A stretch of DNA of 64,000 bases, from the NCBI RefSeq assembly GCF_001277345.1, contig NZ_LIUT01000001.1, positions 92,863-156,862 of the forward strand. The letters are read 5' to 3'. Under the pieces are notes generated by a model that made no database searches, was not told the origin of the DNA, and was given only the letters and a program-made list of their open reading frames with translations. This stretch comes from Paenibacillus solani (GTDB taxonomy: Bacteria > Bacillota > Bacilli > Paenibacillales > Paenibacillaceae). Position 1 is the first letter of the stretch. Every line of letters begins with the position of its first letter. Made by a program: the position numbers and the translations under genes. Shown one piece after another: positions 34,958 to 44,396 of this stretch.

Positions 34958-35851
34958 ATGAGATACAATTTAAAGAATGATAGACTATCTGTTGAGATCG
35001 TTTCTATAGGAGAAGCTTATCGTGGAACACGATTTGATTGGACGGGTTTTATTACGCAGGTGAGCTGGAAGGATGAGCAGGAAGAACTCCATACCTTCTG
35101 TGTCCCTGAAAGCTTGATTCCGAATGAGGGTACAGGCGGAGAAGGACTTTGCAACGAATTTGGTATATTTGACCCGATCGGCTATGACGAGGCGCTTCCT
35201 GGAGGCAAGTTCCCGAAGATTGGTGTGGGGCAGCTGACCCGTCTTGATGAAGCAGACTATAACTTCGCACGTACATATCCGGTTGAACCTTATCGTATGG
35301 AGGAGGATATTGCAGCGCAATCGGCCAGATATAAAGTCCACGCTCAAGATTGTAACGGTTATGCAGTGGAGTATATCAAGAGTATTCAATTAAAGGACTC
35401 TAGATTAATTCTGGAGTATCACCTTCATAATACTGGTGTCAAACCCATTCAGACGCACGAATACGTGCATAATTTTATTCGTGTTGATCAGCACTCCATC
35501 GGTCCCGATTATGAGATGACGCTTCCGGTTATGATGCATACACAGGATATGGATCCGGAATATACGCCGTCTGTACTGCGTACTCAGGATTTGAAGGTAT
35601 CGTGGAACGAAATTCCGAGCCAGCCTTTCTATGGGCGATTGCCTGAGATCAGTAATGTGTCCGGTCCAACCTGGGAGCTTGTTCACCAGCCGAGTGGTGT
35701 GGGCATTCGGGAGTGGGATAACTTCCCTGTCGTTTCCATGGCTTTATGGGGAGTAGGGTATGTTGTCTCGCCGGAGGTCTTTGTCAAGATTGCGATTCAG
35801 CCTGGAGAGAGCCAGAGTTGGAGACGGGAGTATGAGTTTTTTAAGAAGTAG
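34958..35851 (+). CDS. Aldose-epimerase-like (galactose mutarotase fold) protein
   Basis: 297 residues from ATG 34958, chosen because GGGGGGAAA lies 5 bases upstream; an in-frame start at 34934 lacks a site. It is a beta-rich protein with mutarotase-like features: NEGTGGEGLCNEFG early, EYVHNFIRVDQ in the middle (H-x-N-F), and the closing EVFVKIAIQPGESQSWRREY. It may interconvert anomers so that the phosphorylases receive the right form, but the catalytic residues are not certain. It is last in the sugar locus. Confidence 0.7.
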   Translation: MRYNLKNDRLSVEIVSIGEAYRGTRFDWTGFITQVSWKDEQEELHTFCVPESLIPNEGTGGEGLCNEFGIFDPIGYDEALPGGKFPKIGVGQLTRLDEADYNFARTYPVEPYRMEEDIAAQSARYKVHAQDCNGYAVEYIKSIQLKDSRLILEYHLHNTGVKPIQTHEYVHNFIRVDQHSIGPDYEMTLPVMMHTQDMDPEYTPSVLRTQDLKVSWNEIPSQPFYGRLPEISNVSGPTWELVHQPSGVGIREWDNFPVVSMALWGVGYVVSPEVFVKIAIQPGESQSWRREYEFFKK

Positions 35852-35967
35852 AAGATTACTGAGCGGAAAATCAGAAATATAGATTAGATATCTATACATG
35901 AAAAATGTTTGATAGAATAATAGTTTGTACAAATATACTACAACTAAGACAACAGGAGATGACAACA

Positions 35968-36396
35968 ATGAACAAAGCGCTCTTAATATTGGTTGCAGTT
36001 GGCACACTACTAACAGCTTGTAATAGTAATCAAGCGAATAACAGCAATGACGTGCAGGCAGACCAGCAATCTGTACAGACGCAAGTCAAACAGGATGACA
36101 AAGAGCCTGTAAAAGAAGAGACTAACCAAGAAGACAAAGAGCCAACAACAGAAAATACCAACCATAATCAGTGGTCTACATTACCTGAATATAACACCAT
36201 TATGCAGAATATCGATCTAAAAGACGTTACCTTCACAACAGTGACGGATAATGAAGGCAAACGTATTCTTCTACTGTCGGATGAAAATGGTAGAGAAAAG
36301 TATAAGAGCATATTTGTCAAGAAAACGAATCGTCTTAAAATCATTAATATAGATGGAGAAGGACAAATTTTTAATGATGTTTTGAAAAGTGAATAA
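35968..36396 (+). CDS. Lipoprotein with Asn/Gln/Glu-rich linker
   Basis: 142 residues from ATG 35968 (CAGGAG site). A lipoprotein signal with lipobox LLTACN is followed by a low-complexity linker of about 55 residues rich in N, Q, D, K and E. A small C-terminal domain follows, with [20 protein letters not shown] and [13 protein letters not shown]. The layout is that of a surface-tethered small domain; no family was recognised. It appears to stand alone, followed immediately by a scar of an unrelated gene. Confidence 0.62.
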   Translation: MNKALLILVAVGTLLTACNSNQANNSNDVQADQQSVQTQVKQDDKEPVKEETNQEDKEPTTENTNHNQWSTLPEYNTIMQNIDLKDVTFTTVTDNEGKRILLLSDENGREKYKSIFVKKTNRLKIINIDGEGQIFNDVLKSE

Positions 36397-36397
36397 G

Positions 36398-36493
36398 TTG
36401 GAAGGAGCAGATACGGCTGTTTGGTTAGCGCTACTTGGCGAAGATGGTCCTAATGGAGGCTACTTTCGTGAACGTAAGCCAATTGCCTGGTAG
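36398..36493 (+). pseudogene. 3'-end scar of a short-chain dehydrogenase gene
   Basis: A frame without start reads [20 protein letters not shown] then [11 protein letters not shown] and a stop at 36491-36493. This is the typical C-terminus of SDR-family oxidoreductases (GAD...WLA......G.F.R..KPI.W). It begins 2 bases after the lipoprotein stop, so a deletion joined the two. The terminator at 36529-36557 was probably that gene's own. Confidence 0.6.
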
Positions 36494-36528
36494 ATTTTTC
36501 GAACTATAAGCAGGAGTTAGTCAGTGGG

Positions 36529-36557
36529 CCAAGGGATTTGTATCCCTTGGTTTTTTT
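36529..36557 (+). terminator. Terminator downstream of the SDR scar
   Basis: CCAAGGGA (36529-36536), loop TTTGTA, TCCCTTGG (36543-36550), seven T. Confidence 0.9.
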
Positions 36558-36703
36558 ACATGTTCTTTCGGTGTCTATTGTTGTACGGAACGGAATTTGC
36601 GTCTAGTCCCATGGAACAGATGGCTATGAAGAACTATAACCTAAGAGGTGCTTTTTAAGTTATAATAATAAAAAATTTAAGAAAAAACGTGGGAGGGTTG
36701 ATC

Positions 36704-38968
36704 ATGCAGAGATCCTGGTACAAGCGTCTATTGCTCTCCTATATGCCCATTTTTGTTATTGTGATTACCTTTATATTTTTTGTTTTCTTTCAATTGTTCA
36801 GCGAACAGAGCCGGCGGGAGGCACTGAGTGCCAATAAATCGCTTTCCTTGCAAGCGATGCGCATGGTGGACACGTCTCTGAAGGTGATCGACAATATGAT
36901 CGTTCTTGAGAGCATCAACAGCAAGGCTTTGAACGATTTTTTCAAATCTTCTGCCGTGAGCGATCCATATATCAATATCCAAGCTGTTAAGAAGCTCAAG
37001 GAGATTATTAATTATTATCCCTTGATCGATTCGATTTATCTGGTGAGGAATTCGGACGGCTATGTGCTCAGCGATGCTACGAATGGATATATAAGTACAT
37101 ATCCGGACCATGAATTTATTGAGCAATATCAAGTATCGAAAACGCCGAAATGGACAGGCGCGAGAAACTTTGAACAATTTACAATGAAGGGCGGCAAACA
37201 GGTGGTCAGCCTGGTCAGAGGATCGCCTTATATGAAGAACGACTTTGGCATGATCGTCGTCAATGTGAGCGCGGAATCCTTGAACAAGCTTACCCAAGAG
37301 ATGCTGGATTCCAAGATGAGCTTCATTCAGGTTCAGGATGCTTCCGGAAATCATCTGTTCGGCACCTCGATGGATCGCCCGCCATCCCAAGTCAATTCCC
37401 AGTATGTATCAAGCTATACGAATTGGAAATATGGCAGCGGTTTGTTGAACAACAGTTTTGTAAGCGCTATCTCTTATCTGTATAACCTTTGGTTTATCAT
37501 CGGTCTTGGTATGATTGCCATCGGCTTCCTATGGATGATTTATGTTTCTAGGCGCAACTCCAAGCCAATTGAGGCAATCGCCGCCCGATTCAGCAGCTAT
37601 TCGCTTCCGATGGTGAGCGGAGGTCGGGGGAAGGGAAAGCTGGATGAATTTGCTTTTATTGAATCCGCCTTTGACAACATACTGGAACAATCTAAGGAAT
37701 ATCAGCAGAAATATCGCGAGGACCTCCATGTCAGGACCCGGTATATGTTCCGCCAGCTGATCGAAGGGGACTCGCATCTGTCTATTTCCGAATGGAAATC
37801 GGAAGCTGTTCGGCTGAATTTACCACTGCCGCTGGATCGATATCGTATCCTCATCCTTGAAATCGATAAGTATGGTGATTTCTGCCGGGATTATTCCAAG
37901 ACCGATCAAGATCTGCTTAAATTCACCCTGCGGACGGTCGTGGATGAGATCGCTTCGAAAAGGGACTGCCGGCTGTGGTCGGAATGGACGTCACCTTCCA
38001 ATCTATCCATTATGATGTTTGAAGAACGGGATCAGGACAAGTTCGAGGAGGCCGTACTGGTCTCGGTTGCAGAACAAATCCTGGCATGGACACACCAAAA
38101 TTTGAAATTTACGATTACGATTGGCATAGGCGGATCCACAGATCAAATTGGCGACATTCCGCAGTCTTATAAAGATGCGATGCAAGCCTTAAAGTATAAA
38201 ATCGTGCTCGGTGAAAACCGGCTGATTCGAAGCGAGGATATTTCGAGCCATGGCATCGTCGAGGTCTATACGCATTTGGGAGAAATCCGCTCGATCATCC
38301 AGTCTTTCAGATTGCTGAAAGATCATTGGAGTAATGATTACGATCAATGGTTTGAACAGCTGAAGAACAGCTTCCTGACCAATGATGAAATATTCAGCTT
38401 AATGAATTACATGATCTATTATATCGGCCGCGAAATGTCGGGACTGGGCAAGGAAATTTACAACAAGTGGATACAGGAGGGATTGCCGAAGCTGACAGTA
38501 AAGGTAGACAATTCTTACTCCTTGGAGCAGCTGAGACAGGAAATTAAACAAGTGCTGACGGATCATTATGAACAGATGAAACAGATTCAGGATGGAAACC
38601 AATATTCCAATATGATCAGAAACATATGCAGCCTAATCGAGCGCGATTATGCCAATCCGGATCTCTCCCTTGAAATGCTGGGAGACCAGTATCAGCTGAG
38701 CGCCAAATATGTAAGTAAATTGTTTAAGGAAAACACCGGACAAAGGTTCGTTGATTTCCTGATCGATATTCGAATGAAGGAAGCGAAGCGGCTGCTGACG
38801 GAAACGGATTATTCCGTGCAGGAGATTGCAGAGCGGGTCGGATACGCCCATGCCATTTCGTTTACCCGCGTTTTCAAGAGGACAGCTGGAGTTACCCCGG
38901 GCGAATACCGGAATGGCCGGAAGGCACAGCAGCGTGGAGAAAATGATTCAGCAGTAGAAAACGGTTAA
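36704..38968 (+). CDS. Membrane-bound Cache-AraC transcriptional regulator
   Basis: 754 residues from ATG 36704 (GGGAGGG site; a GTG at 36689 is inside that site). A transmembrane helix (about residues 9-30) is followed by an extracytoplasmic Cache-like sensor domain, a second helix (about 258-282), a long cytoplasmic linker, and a C-terminal AraC DNA-binding domain (about 640-740) with two helix-turn-helix units (LSLEMLGDQYQLSAKYVSKL and YSVQEIAERVGYAHAISFTR). Such proteins, common in Paenibacillus, sense a sugar outside and regulate adjacent lplABC-type importers directly. The importer genes start 225 bases downstream, past a terminator. Confidence 0.88.
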   Translation: MQRSWYKRLLLSYMPIFVIVITFIFFVFFQLFSEQSRREALSANKSLSLQAMRMVDTSLKVIDNMIVLESINSKALNDFFKSSAVSDPYINIQAVKKLKEIINYYPLIDSIYLVRNSDGYVLSDATNGYISTYPDHEFIEQYQVSKTPKWTGARNFEQFTMKGGKQVVSLVRGSPYMKNDFGMIVVNVSAESLNKLTQEMLDSKMSFIQVQDASGNHLFGTSMDRPPSQVNSQYVSSYTNWKYGSGLLNNSFVSAISYLYNLWFIIGLGMIAIGFLWMIYVSRRNSKPIEAIAARFSSYSLPMVSGGRGKGKLDEFAFIESAFDNILEQSKEYQQKYREDLHVRTRYMFRQLIEGDSHLSISEWKSEAVRLNLPLPLDRYRILILEIDKYGDFCRDYSKTDQDLLKFTLRTVVDEIASKRDCRLWSEWTSPSNLSIMMFEERDQDKFEEAVLVSVAEQILAWTHQNLKFTITIGIGGSTDQIGDIPQSYKDAMQALKYKIVLGENRLIRSEDISSHGIVEVYTHLGEIRSIIQSFRLLKDHWSNDYDQWFEQLKNSFLTNDEIFSLMNYMIYYIGREMSGLGKEIYNKWIQEGLPKLTVKVDNSYSLEQLRQEIKQVLTDHYEQMKQIQDGNQYSNMIRNICSLIERDYANPDLSLEMLGDQYQLSAKYVSKLFKENTGQRFVDFLIDIRMKEAKRLLTETDYSVQEIAERVGYAHAISFTRVFKRTAGVTPGEYRNGRKAQQRGENDSAVENG

Positions 38969-38997
38969 GGCGGCGATCAAACATCGCTGCCTTTTTT
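38969..38997 (+). terminator. Terminator after the AraC regulator gene
   Basis: GGCGGCGAT (38969-38977), loop CAAAC, ATCGCTGCC (38983-38991) with one G-U pair, then six T. Confidence 0.85.
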
Positions 38998-39192
38998 GCT
39001 TGGAAATGTACCCGTTTTTGAGGCGGTCCGTTCGCCTCCAGTAAACCTTGATGCATTTTTTGCGAGGAGACCTTGGCGAAAAAGGTTAGTCGATTTTATT
39101 TTTGTTTCTTGTTGCCGGATGACATTATTGTATACACTCGGTTTACATCGCAAGGACCTGAAAGTAGGAATGGACGAAAGGAGTTAACCAGC

Positions 39193-40188
39193 ATGCCGAG
39201 ACTGAACTCTAGGCTTCAAACCGAACCAAGCCTGGACCAGAAACATCCCCTACAATTGAAAGCGCTGCCAGAAGGGGGAAGAGGAAGGTCAAGAAGAAAA
39301 CAAATTATGCGTCATTGGCAGCTGTATCTCGTTCTGCTGCTGCCCGTTCTTTATTTGATCATTTTCAAATATGTACCGATGGCCGGTATTGTAATCGCAT
39401 TCAAAAATTATAACGTCATCAAGGGAATCTGGGGAAGCGACTGGGTCGGATTGAAATATTTCCACCAGTTCTTCGATTCGCCGAATTTCTGGCTCTACAT
39501 TAAAAACACACTTGGCATCAGTTTCTATGGATTGATCGTAGGCTTTCCCGCACCGATCCTGCTGGCACTCGCGCTAAACGAAATTCGCAACGGTCTATTC
39601 AAGAAGACGGTACAGATGGTATCTTATGCCCCATATTTTATTTCTACGGTCATCATGGTTTCGATCATTGTCGTCAACCTGACGCCAAACGTTGGGATGA
39701 TCAGCAAGTTTTTTGAGATGCTTGGTATGAGTAATACGAATTTTATGGGCATTCCGGGTCTGTTTAAGTCCATTTACGTCTGGTCGGATGTCTGGCAGTT
39801 TACTGGGTACGGAGCGATTATTTACATTGCAGCGCTGTCCGGCGTCAACCCGGAGCTGTACGAATCGGCCAAAGTGGATGGCGCATCCCGCATTCAAAAG
39901 ATTCTGAACATTGATATACCGAGTCTTATACCCGTATCGGTCATTCTGCTCATTCTCAATCTGGGCAACATCATGAAACTAGGCTTTGAAAAAATATACC
40001 TGATGCAAAATCCGCTTAACTTAAGCACGTCAGAAGTCATATCCACTTATGTGTACAAGGTTGGTTTGCTGGGATCCAGCTTCAGTTTCTCGACGGCGAT
40101 CGGTCTTTTCAACTCGGTCATTAACCTCATTTTGCTGGTGTCCGTCAATTACATCGCCAGAAAGCTGTCTAACAGCAGCTTGTGGTAG
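39193..40188 (+). CDS. LplB-type polysaccharide ABC transporter permease
   Basis: 331 residues from ATG 39193, which has AAAGGAG at 39178-39184; an upstream in-frame ATG would add 40 unlikely residues. A basic N-terminal tail (GRGRSRRKQ) is followed by six transmembrane helices. The EAA motif is ESAKVDGASRIQKILNIDIP (about residues 220-239). LplB/YteP-type permeases work with an LplC-type partner and a large binding protein, as here, to import complex oligosaccharides. Confidence 0.92.
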   Translation: MPRLNSRLQTEPSLDQKHPLQLKALPEGGRGRSRRKQIMRHWQLYLVLLLPVLYLIIFKYVPMAGIVIAFKNYNVIKGIWGSDWVGLKYFHQFFDSPNFWLYIKNTLGISFYGLIVGFPAPILLALALNEIRNGLFKKTVQMVSYAPYFISTVIMVSIIVVNLTPNVGMISKFFEMLGMSNTNFMGIPGLFKSIYVWSDVWQFTGYGAIIYIAALSGVNPELYESAKVDGASRIQKILNIDIPSLIPVSVILLILNLGNIMKLGFEKIYLMQNPLNLSTSEVISTYVYKVGLLGSSFSFSTAIGLFNSVINLILLVSVNYIARKLSNSSLW

Positions 40189-40242
40189 GGATATCCCGCT
40201 TTTCGAAAAAACAAAACCAACTTTGGAAAGAGAGGAGACTTT

Positions 40243-41142
40243 ATGTTTAATAAAACGGCTATACGTGAATCAAAAGGCGATCGCCTGTTCATGTTCTTGA
40301 TCTATCTGTTCTTGTCATTGGTTCTCATTGCTGTAGCTGTACCACTGATCTACATTGTAAGCTCGTCCTTCAGTTCGCCTCAGGCAGTCGTAACGGGCAA
40401 GGTTTGGCTGTTTCCCGTAGATTTTACGCTGGACGGCTACAAGGCGGTGTTCAATAATCCGCAAATCGGCGTCGGCTATCTGAATTCCCTCTTTTACACC
40501 GTCGTCGGCACGACCATCAATGTAATACTAACGATTATGCTAGCTTATCCGCTGGCGAAGAAGACGCTTTACGGCCGTAATTTCTTCATGGTACTGCTGG
40601 TGATTACGATGATGTTCGAAGGAGGACTGATTCCTTATTACCTCGTCGTCAAGAATCTCCATCTGCTGGATACGCGCTGGGCCATGATTTTGCCGGGGGC
40701 GCTGGGGGTATTCCAGGTTATCGTCGCAAGGACGTTTTTTCAAACCACGATTCCTGATGAATTGGCGGAAGCCGCGGAGCTGGACGGATGCAGTGATATC
40801 CGGTTCATATTCAGCATCGTTCTGCCGCTGTCCAAACCCATTATTGCGGTCATGACGTTGATGTATGCGGTCGGTCATTGGAATGCTTATTTTGATGCAC
40901 TGATCTTCTTAAGAAAACCTGACTTGTTCCCGCTTCAAATCATTCTCCGCAATATTCTTATTTTGAATACAGTCGATGCTTCCATGATGGCGGATGTGAG
41001 CCAGATGCAGGCGCAGCAGGGGCTTAAGGATTTGCTGAAATATTCCTTGATCGTCGTTGCCAGCGTGCCGGTGCTCATCATATATCCTTTCGTCCAGAAA
41101 CATTTTGTCAAAGGCGTCATGATCGGCTCGTTGAAGGGCTGA
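40243..41142 (+). CDS. LplC/YtcP-type carbohydrate ABC transporter permease
   Basis: 299 residues, six transmembrane helices, EAA motif EAAELDGCSDIRFIFSIVLP (about residues 168-187). GAGAGGAGA precedes ATG 40243. It begins 54 bases after the LplB-type gene and is its membrane partner. Confidence 0.92.
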   Translation: MFNKTAIRESKGDRLFMFLIYLFLSLVLIAVAVPLIYIVSSSFSSPQAVVTGKVWLFPVDFTLDGYKAVFNNPQIGVGYLNSLFYTVVGTTINVILTIMLAYPLAKKTLYGRNFFMVLLVITMMFEGGLIPYYLVVKNLHLLDTRWAMILPGALGVFQVIVARTFFQTTIPDELAEAAELDGCSDIRFIFSIVLPLSKPIIAVMTLMYAVGHWNAYFDALIFLRKPDLFPLQIILRNILILNTVDASMMADVSQMQAQQGLKDLLKYSLIVVASVPVLIIYPFVQKHFVKGVMIGSLKG

Positions 41143-41269
41143 GTATGGAGAACGTTAGTGACATCAAGGAGGTGAGGCTGTACAGTATTCAGATACGGCA
41201 AAAGCTCGTGGCGGCACAGGAAAGGGGCCGAGCGCCCGAAATACTCATGATAAGCGGGGGGAATATTCA

Positions 41270-42973
41270 ATGGAAAAGAGCATGAAAAAGAAAACCTGGC
41301 TAGGCTTCATTAGCTGCCTGATGGCTTGCATGCTGCTGCTTAGCGCCTGCAGCGGCACCAAATCGGCCGATTCCGGCGATCAGTCAAATGGCAACACTGC
41401 TGCAGGTGAAGATCTGTTTACGCCTGTCGGTTCCTATCCGATCGTGAAGGAGCCGATGACCATTAAAATGTTCGCACCTCAATACGCGTCAATCGAAAAC
41501 ATGGATACCAATTTATATACCAAATACCTTGAAGATAAGACGAACATCAAAATCGCTTGGGACCTTGTACCGGACAATGCTTTGAATGACCGTAAACAGC
41601 TCATGCTGGCTGGCGGCGATTATCCTGAAGTCATTCTCCATGGGAATTTGACCAAGGAGGAGCAGATGAAGTATGGGTCTCAGGGCGTTTTTATCCCCCT
41701 GAATGATTTGATTGAACAGTATGCACCTAATATCAAGAAAGCTATGGAGGATATCCCCTACATGAAAGCCTCCATTACGAGTCCGGACGGCAACATCTAT
41801 GCTCTGCCGCAGGTCAATGAATGCTATCATTGTGACAATGCGCTCAAAATGTGGATCAACAAAAAATGGCTCGATAACGTGGGTCTTCCTGTGCCGAAGA
41901 CAACTGACGAATTCTATACGGTGCTGAAAGCGTTCAAAGAGAAAGATCCGAACGGAAACGGAAAAAAAGATGAAATCCCGCTGACAGGCTCTGATGAAAT
42001 GTGGGCAGGCAACGTATCAGCCTTCCTGATGAACTCGTTTATCCTTGATGACTACGTTGACAAGGACTCGGGTACGTTCCTCCGCGTTATCGATGGCAAA
42101 GTCGACTTTACGGCAAACAAAGAAGAGTGGAAACAAGGCCTCATTTATTTGAATCAATTGTACAAAGAGGGATTAATCGATCCCGCTGCCTTTACGCAGA
42201 ATGCGGATGCGGTTCAACAAATGGCCAACCGCGAACCGGACAATATTATGGGTGCGCTTTCAACGGCATTAATCAGTTATGCTTACAGCATGGATGATAA
42301 GGCGCCGCGTCATAAAGACTATGTGGCCCTGCCGCCGCTGAAAGGCCCGAATGGTGTGCAGCAGACGCTGAATTTTGCGGGAATCGGAGTCTCACAATTT
42401 GCGATTACGAATAAAGCGACGAGCGAGCAGCAGATTGCCGCTATCCGATTAGCGGATTATCTATATACGGAAGAGGCGATCGTGTTGCAGGAATATGGTC
42501 CTGAGGGCGAAAGATGGCGAAAAGCTGAGTCCGGTGAAAAGGATATCGATGGGAAGCAGGCTAAATATACCTCTATTCCTGACCCCGAGAAAAAGCCGAC
42601 GCATAATGACGGTTGGGAACAGATCGGTCCATCGCTCAGAACCTATGCTTATCGAGCGTCCTGGACATCTCCTCAGGATCCGCTCGCTCCCGACGGATAC
42701 GGTACCCGTCTGAATCAGGTTTCCAAGGAATATGAACCGTACCAATCTAAGGAGCAATATCCAACAGGACTGTTCATAGCGCTTGAAGATGCCGAGCTCG
42801 TTGCGCAGATCAAGACGACGCTTGTCGACTACGTAAAATCCAATATGGCGCAGTTTATTACAGGCTCTAAAGATATCAATAAAGAATGGGATGCTTATGT
42901 GCAAGGGCTGGATGGCATGCAGCTGAGCCAGTACCTGGAAATCTATCAAAAGGCATTAGATGCGAGAAATTAA
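41270..42973 (+). CDS. LplA-type sugar-binding lipoprotein
   Basis: 567 residues with a lipoprotein signal (lipobox LLLSACS) and a long bilobed binding-protein body typical of LplA/YtcQ proteins, which bind larger glycans. An EF-hand-like KDPNGNGKKDEIPL loop (about residues 225-240) is usual in this group. GGGGGGAA precedes ATG 41270; a second ATG at 41282 is possible. With the two permeases before it and the GH29 gene after it, the ligand is probably a fucose-containing oligosaccharide. Confidence 0.9.
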   Translation: MEKSMKKKTWLGFISCLMACMLLLSACSGTKSADSGDQSNGNTAAGEDLFTPVGSYPIVKEPMTIKMFAPQYASIENMDTNLYTKYLEDKTNIKIAWDLVPDNALNDRKQLMLAGGDYPEVILHGNLTKEEQMKYGSQGVFIPLNDLIEQYAPNIKKAMEDIPYMKASITSPDGNIYALPQVNECYHCDNALKMWINKKWLDNVGLPVPKTTDEFYTVLKAFKEKDPNGNGKKDEIPLTGSDEMWAGNVSAFLMNSFILDDYVDKDSGTFLRVIDGKVDFTANKEEWKQGLIYLNQLYKEGLIDPAAFTQNADAVQQMANREPDNIMGALSTALISYAYSMDDKAPRHKDYVALPPLKGPNGVQQTLNFAGIGVSQFAITNKATSEQQIAAIRLADYLYTEEAIVLQEYGPEGERWRKAESGEKDIDGKQAKYTSIPDPEKKPTHNDGWEQIGPSLRTYAYRASWTSPQDPLAPDGYGTRLNQVSKEYEPYQSKEQYPTGLFIALEDAELVAQIKTTLVDYVKSNMAQFITGSKDINKEWDAYVQGLDGMQLSQYLEIYQKALDARN

Positions 42974-43056
42974 CGCAAAATTGGTTCCCTGCGCACGGAC
43001 ATTCCCTGTGCAGGGAATGATTATTTAACCTTCATAGAAAGCAGGTGTATGATTCA

Positions 43057-44286
43057 ATGAATGAACTTGCAAAGCCATCTCCACAGCAGCTGGCATGGCA
43101 GGATATGGAGCTGGGCATGTTTTGCCATTTCGGTATGAATACGTTTTGCGATCAAGAATGGGGAGACGGGACGGATTCAGCGGAAATCTTCAATCCGGAG
43201 CAGTTGGATGCACGGCAGTGGGCCAGGACCGCAAAGCGCGCCGGCTTTAAATATCTGGTATTGACCGCAAAGCATCATGACGGATTCTGTCTGTGGCCGA
43301 CAAAAACAACCGATTACTCCGTGAAGTCCAGTCCGTGGAGGGACGGTAAAGGGGATGTCGTCCGTGAAGTTGCCGATGCCTGCAGAGAAGAAGGGCTTCA
43401 GTTCGGGTTATATCTGTCCCCCTGGGACCGGCATGAACCTTGCTATCCCGATAAAGAGGCTTATGACGATTTCTACGCGGAGCAATTAACGGAGCTTCTG
43501 ACCGGATATGGACCGCTGGTAGAAGTATGGTTTGACGGAGCCGGTTCCCAAGGCAGGGAATACGATTGGAATAGAATCATCGGCCTGATTGATCAATATC
43601 AGCCCGATGCGATGGTCTTTAATATGGGACGCCCGACGATTCGCTGGGTAGGGAATGAAGACGGCGTCGCGCCTTATCCTTGTTGGAACACGGCTACCAC
43701 GGCGAAGGAGAGCATGTTCACCAGCGATATGATGACCTGGATGGAAGGTACTCCGTCTTGGGTACCGGCTGAATGCGATGTTCCGATCCGCAAGCTTCAC
43801 TGGTTCTGGCATCCTGACGATGAAGCAAGCCTAAGAAGCCTGGAGGAAGTACTGGATATTTATTACCGCTCGGTCGGCCATGGCGCCACGCTGCTCTTGA
43901 ATATTTCCCCGGACAACCGCGGGCTGCTGCCTGAAGTGGATGTGGAGCGTGTTATTGAATTCGGAGATGAAATCCGCCGCAGATTCGGCCAGCCGGTTGG
44001 CCAAACGAGTGGAGAAGGAACCGAGCTTCCTCTGTATTTGGAGCATATCCAGCCAGTAAATCACGTAATCATCATGGAAGACATAGCCTATGGGGAGCGT
44101 GTGCGTGAATACGTGCTTGAAGCATACAGCCAAGGCGAATGGAAAGAGCTTGTACGTGGAAGTGCGATTGGACATAAAAAAATCGACCGGTTCGACACCA
44201 TCGAAACTGATCAATTGCGGGTCAGTATTCTTTCCAGCATGGAGAAGCCTTTGATCCGCAATTTGGCTGCATATCATGTGAAATGA
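43057..44286 (+). CDS. GH29 alpha-L-fucosidase
   Basis: 409 residues from ATG 43057 (an AGGTG lies about 10 bases upstream). It has no signal peptide, so it acts on imported sugar. The GH29 pattern is clear: HFGMNTFCDQEWG, LTAKHHDGFCLWPTKTTDYS, and VEVWFDGAGS, in which Asp160 is the likely nucleophile. GH29 enzymes release alpha-L-fucose with retention. The acid/base residue is variable in the family and I cannot assign it. It closes the second sugar locus; no fucose catabolic genes are adjacent. Confidence 0.88.
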   Translation: MNELAKPSPQQLAWQDMELGMFCHFGMNTFCDQEWGDGTDSAEIFNPEQLDARQWARTAKRAGFKYLVLTAKHHDGFCLWPTKTTDYSVKSSPWRDGKGDVVREVADACREEGLQFGLYLSPWDRHEPCYPDKEAYDDFYAEQLTELLTGYGPLVEVWFDGAGSQGREYDWNRIIGLIDQYQPDAMVFNMGRPTIRWVGNEDGVAPYPCWNTATTAKESMFTSDMMTWMEGTPSWVPAECDVPIRKLHWFWHPDDEASLRSLEEVLDIYYRSVGHGATLLLNISPDNRGLLPEVDVERVIEFGDEIRRRFGQPVGQTSGEGTELPLYLEHIQPVNHVIIMEDIAYGERVREYVLEAYSQGEWKELVRGSAIGHKKIDRFDTIETDQLRVSILSSMEKPLIRNLAAYHVK

Positions 44287-44302
44287 AACTAGTAAAACCA
44301 TA

Positions 44303-44326
44303 AACAGACTGCTTCGGCAGTCTGTT
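44303..44326 (+). terminator. Terminator after the fucosidase gene
   Basis: AACAGACTGC (44303-44312), stable TTCG tetraloop, GCAGTCTGTT (44317-44326), then a T-rich tail. Confidence 0.9.
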
Positions 44327-44396
44327 CTTGTTTAATTAGTACTTCGTCTATATTTCTTAAACGGGAGCTTAGAAAATACTGCCTGGTATCTTGATT

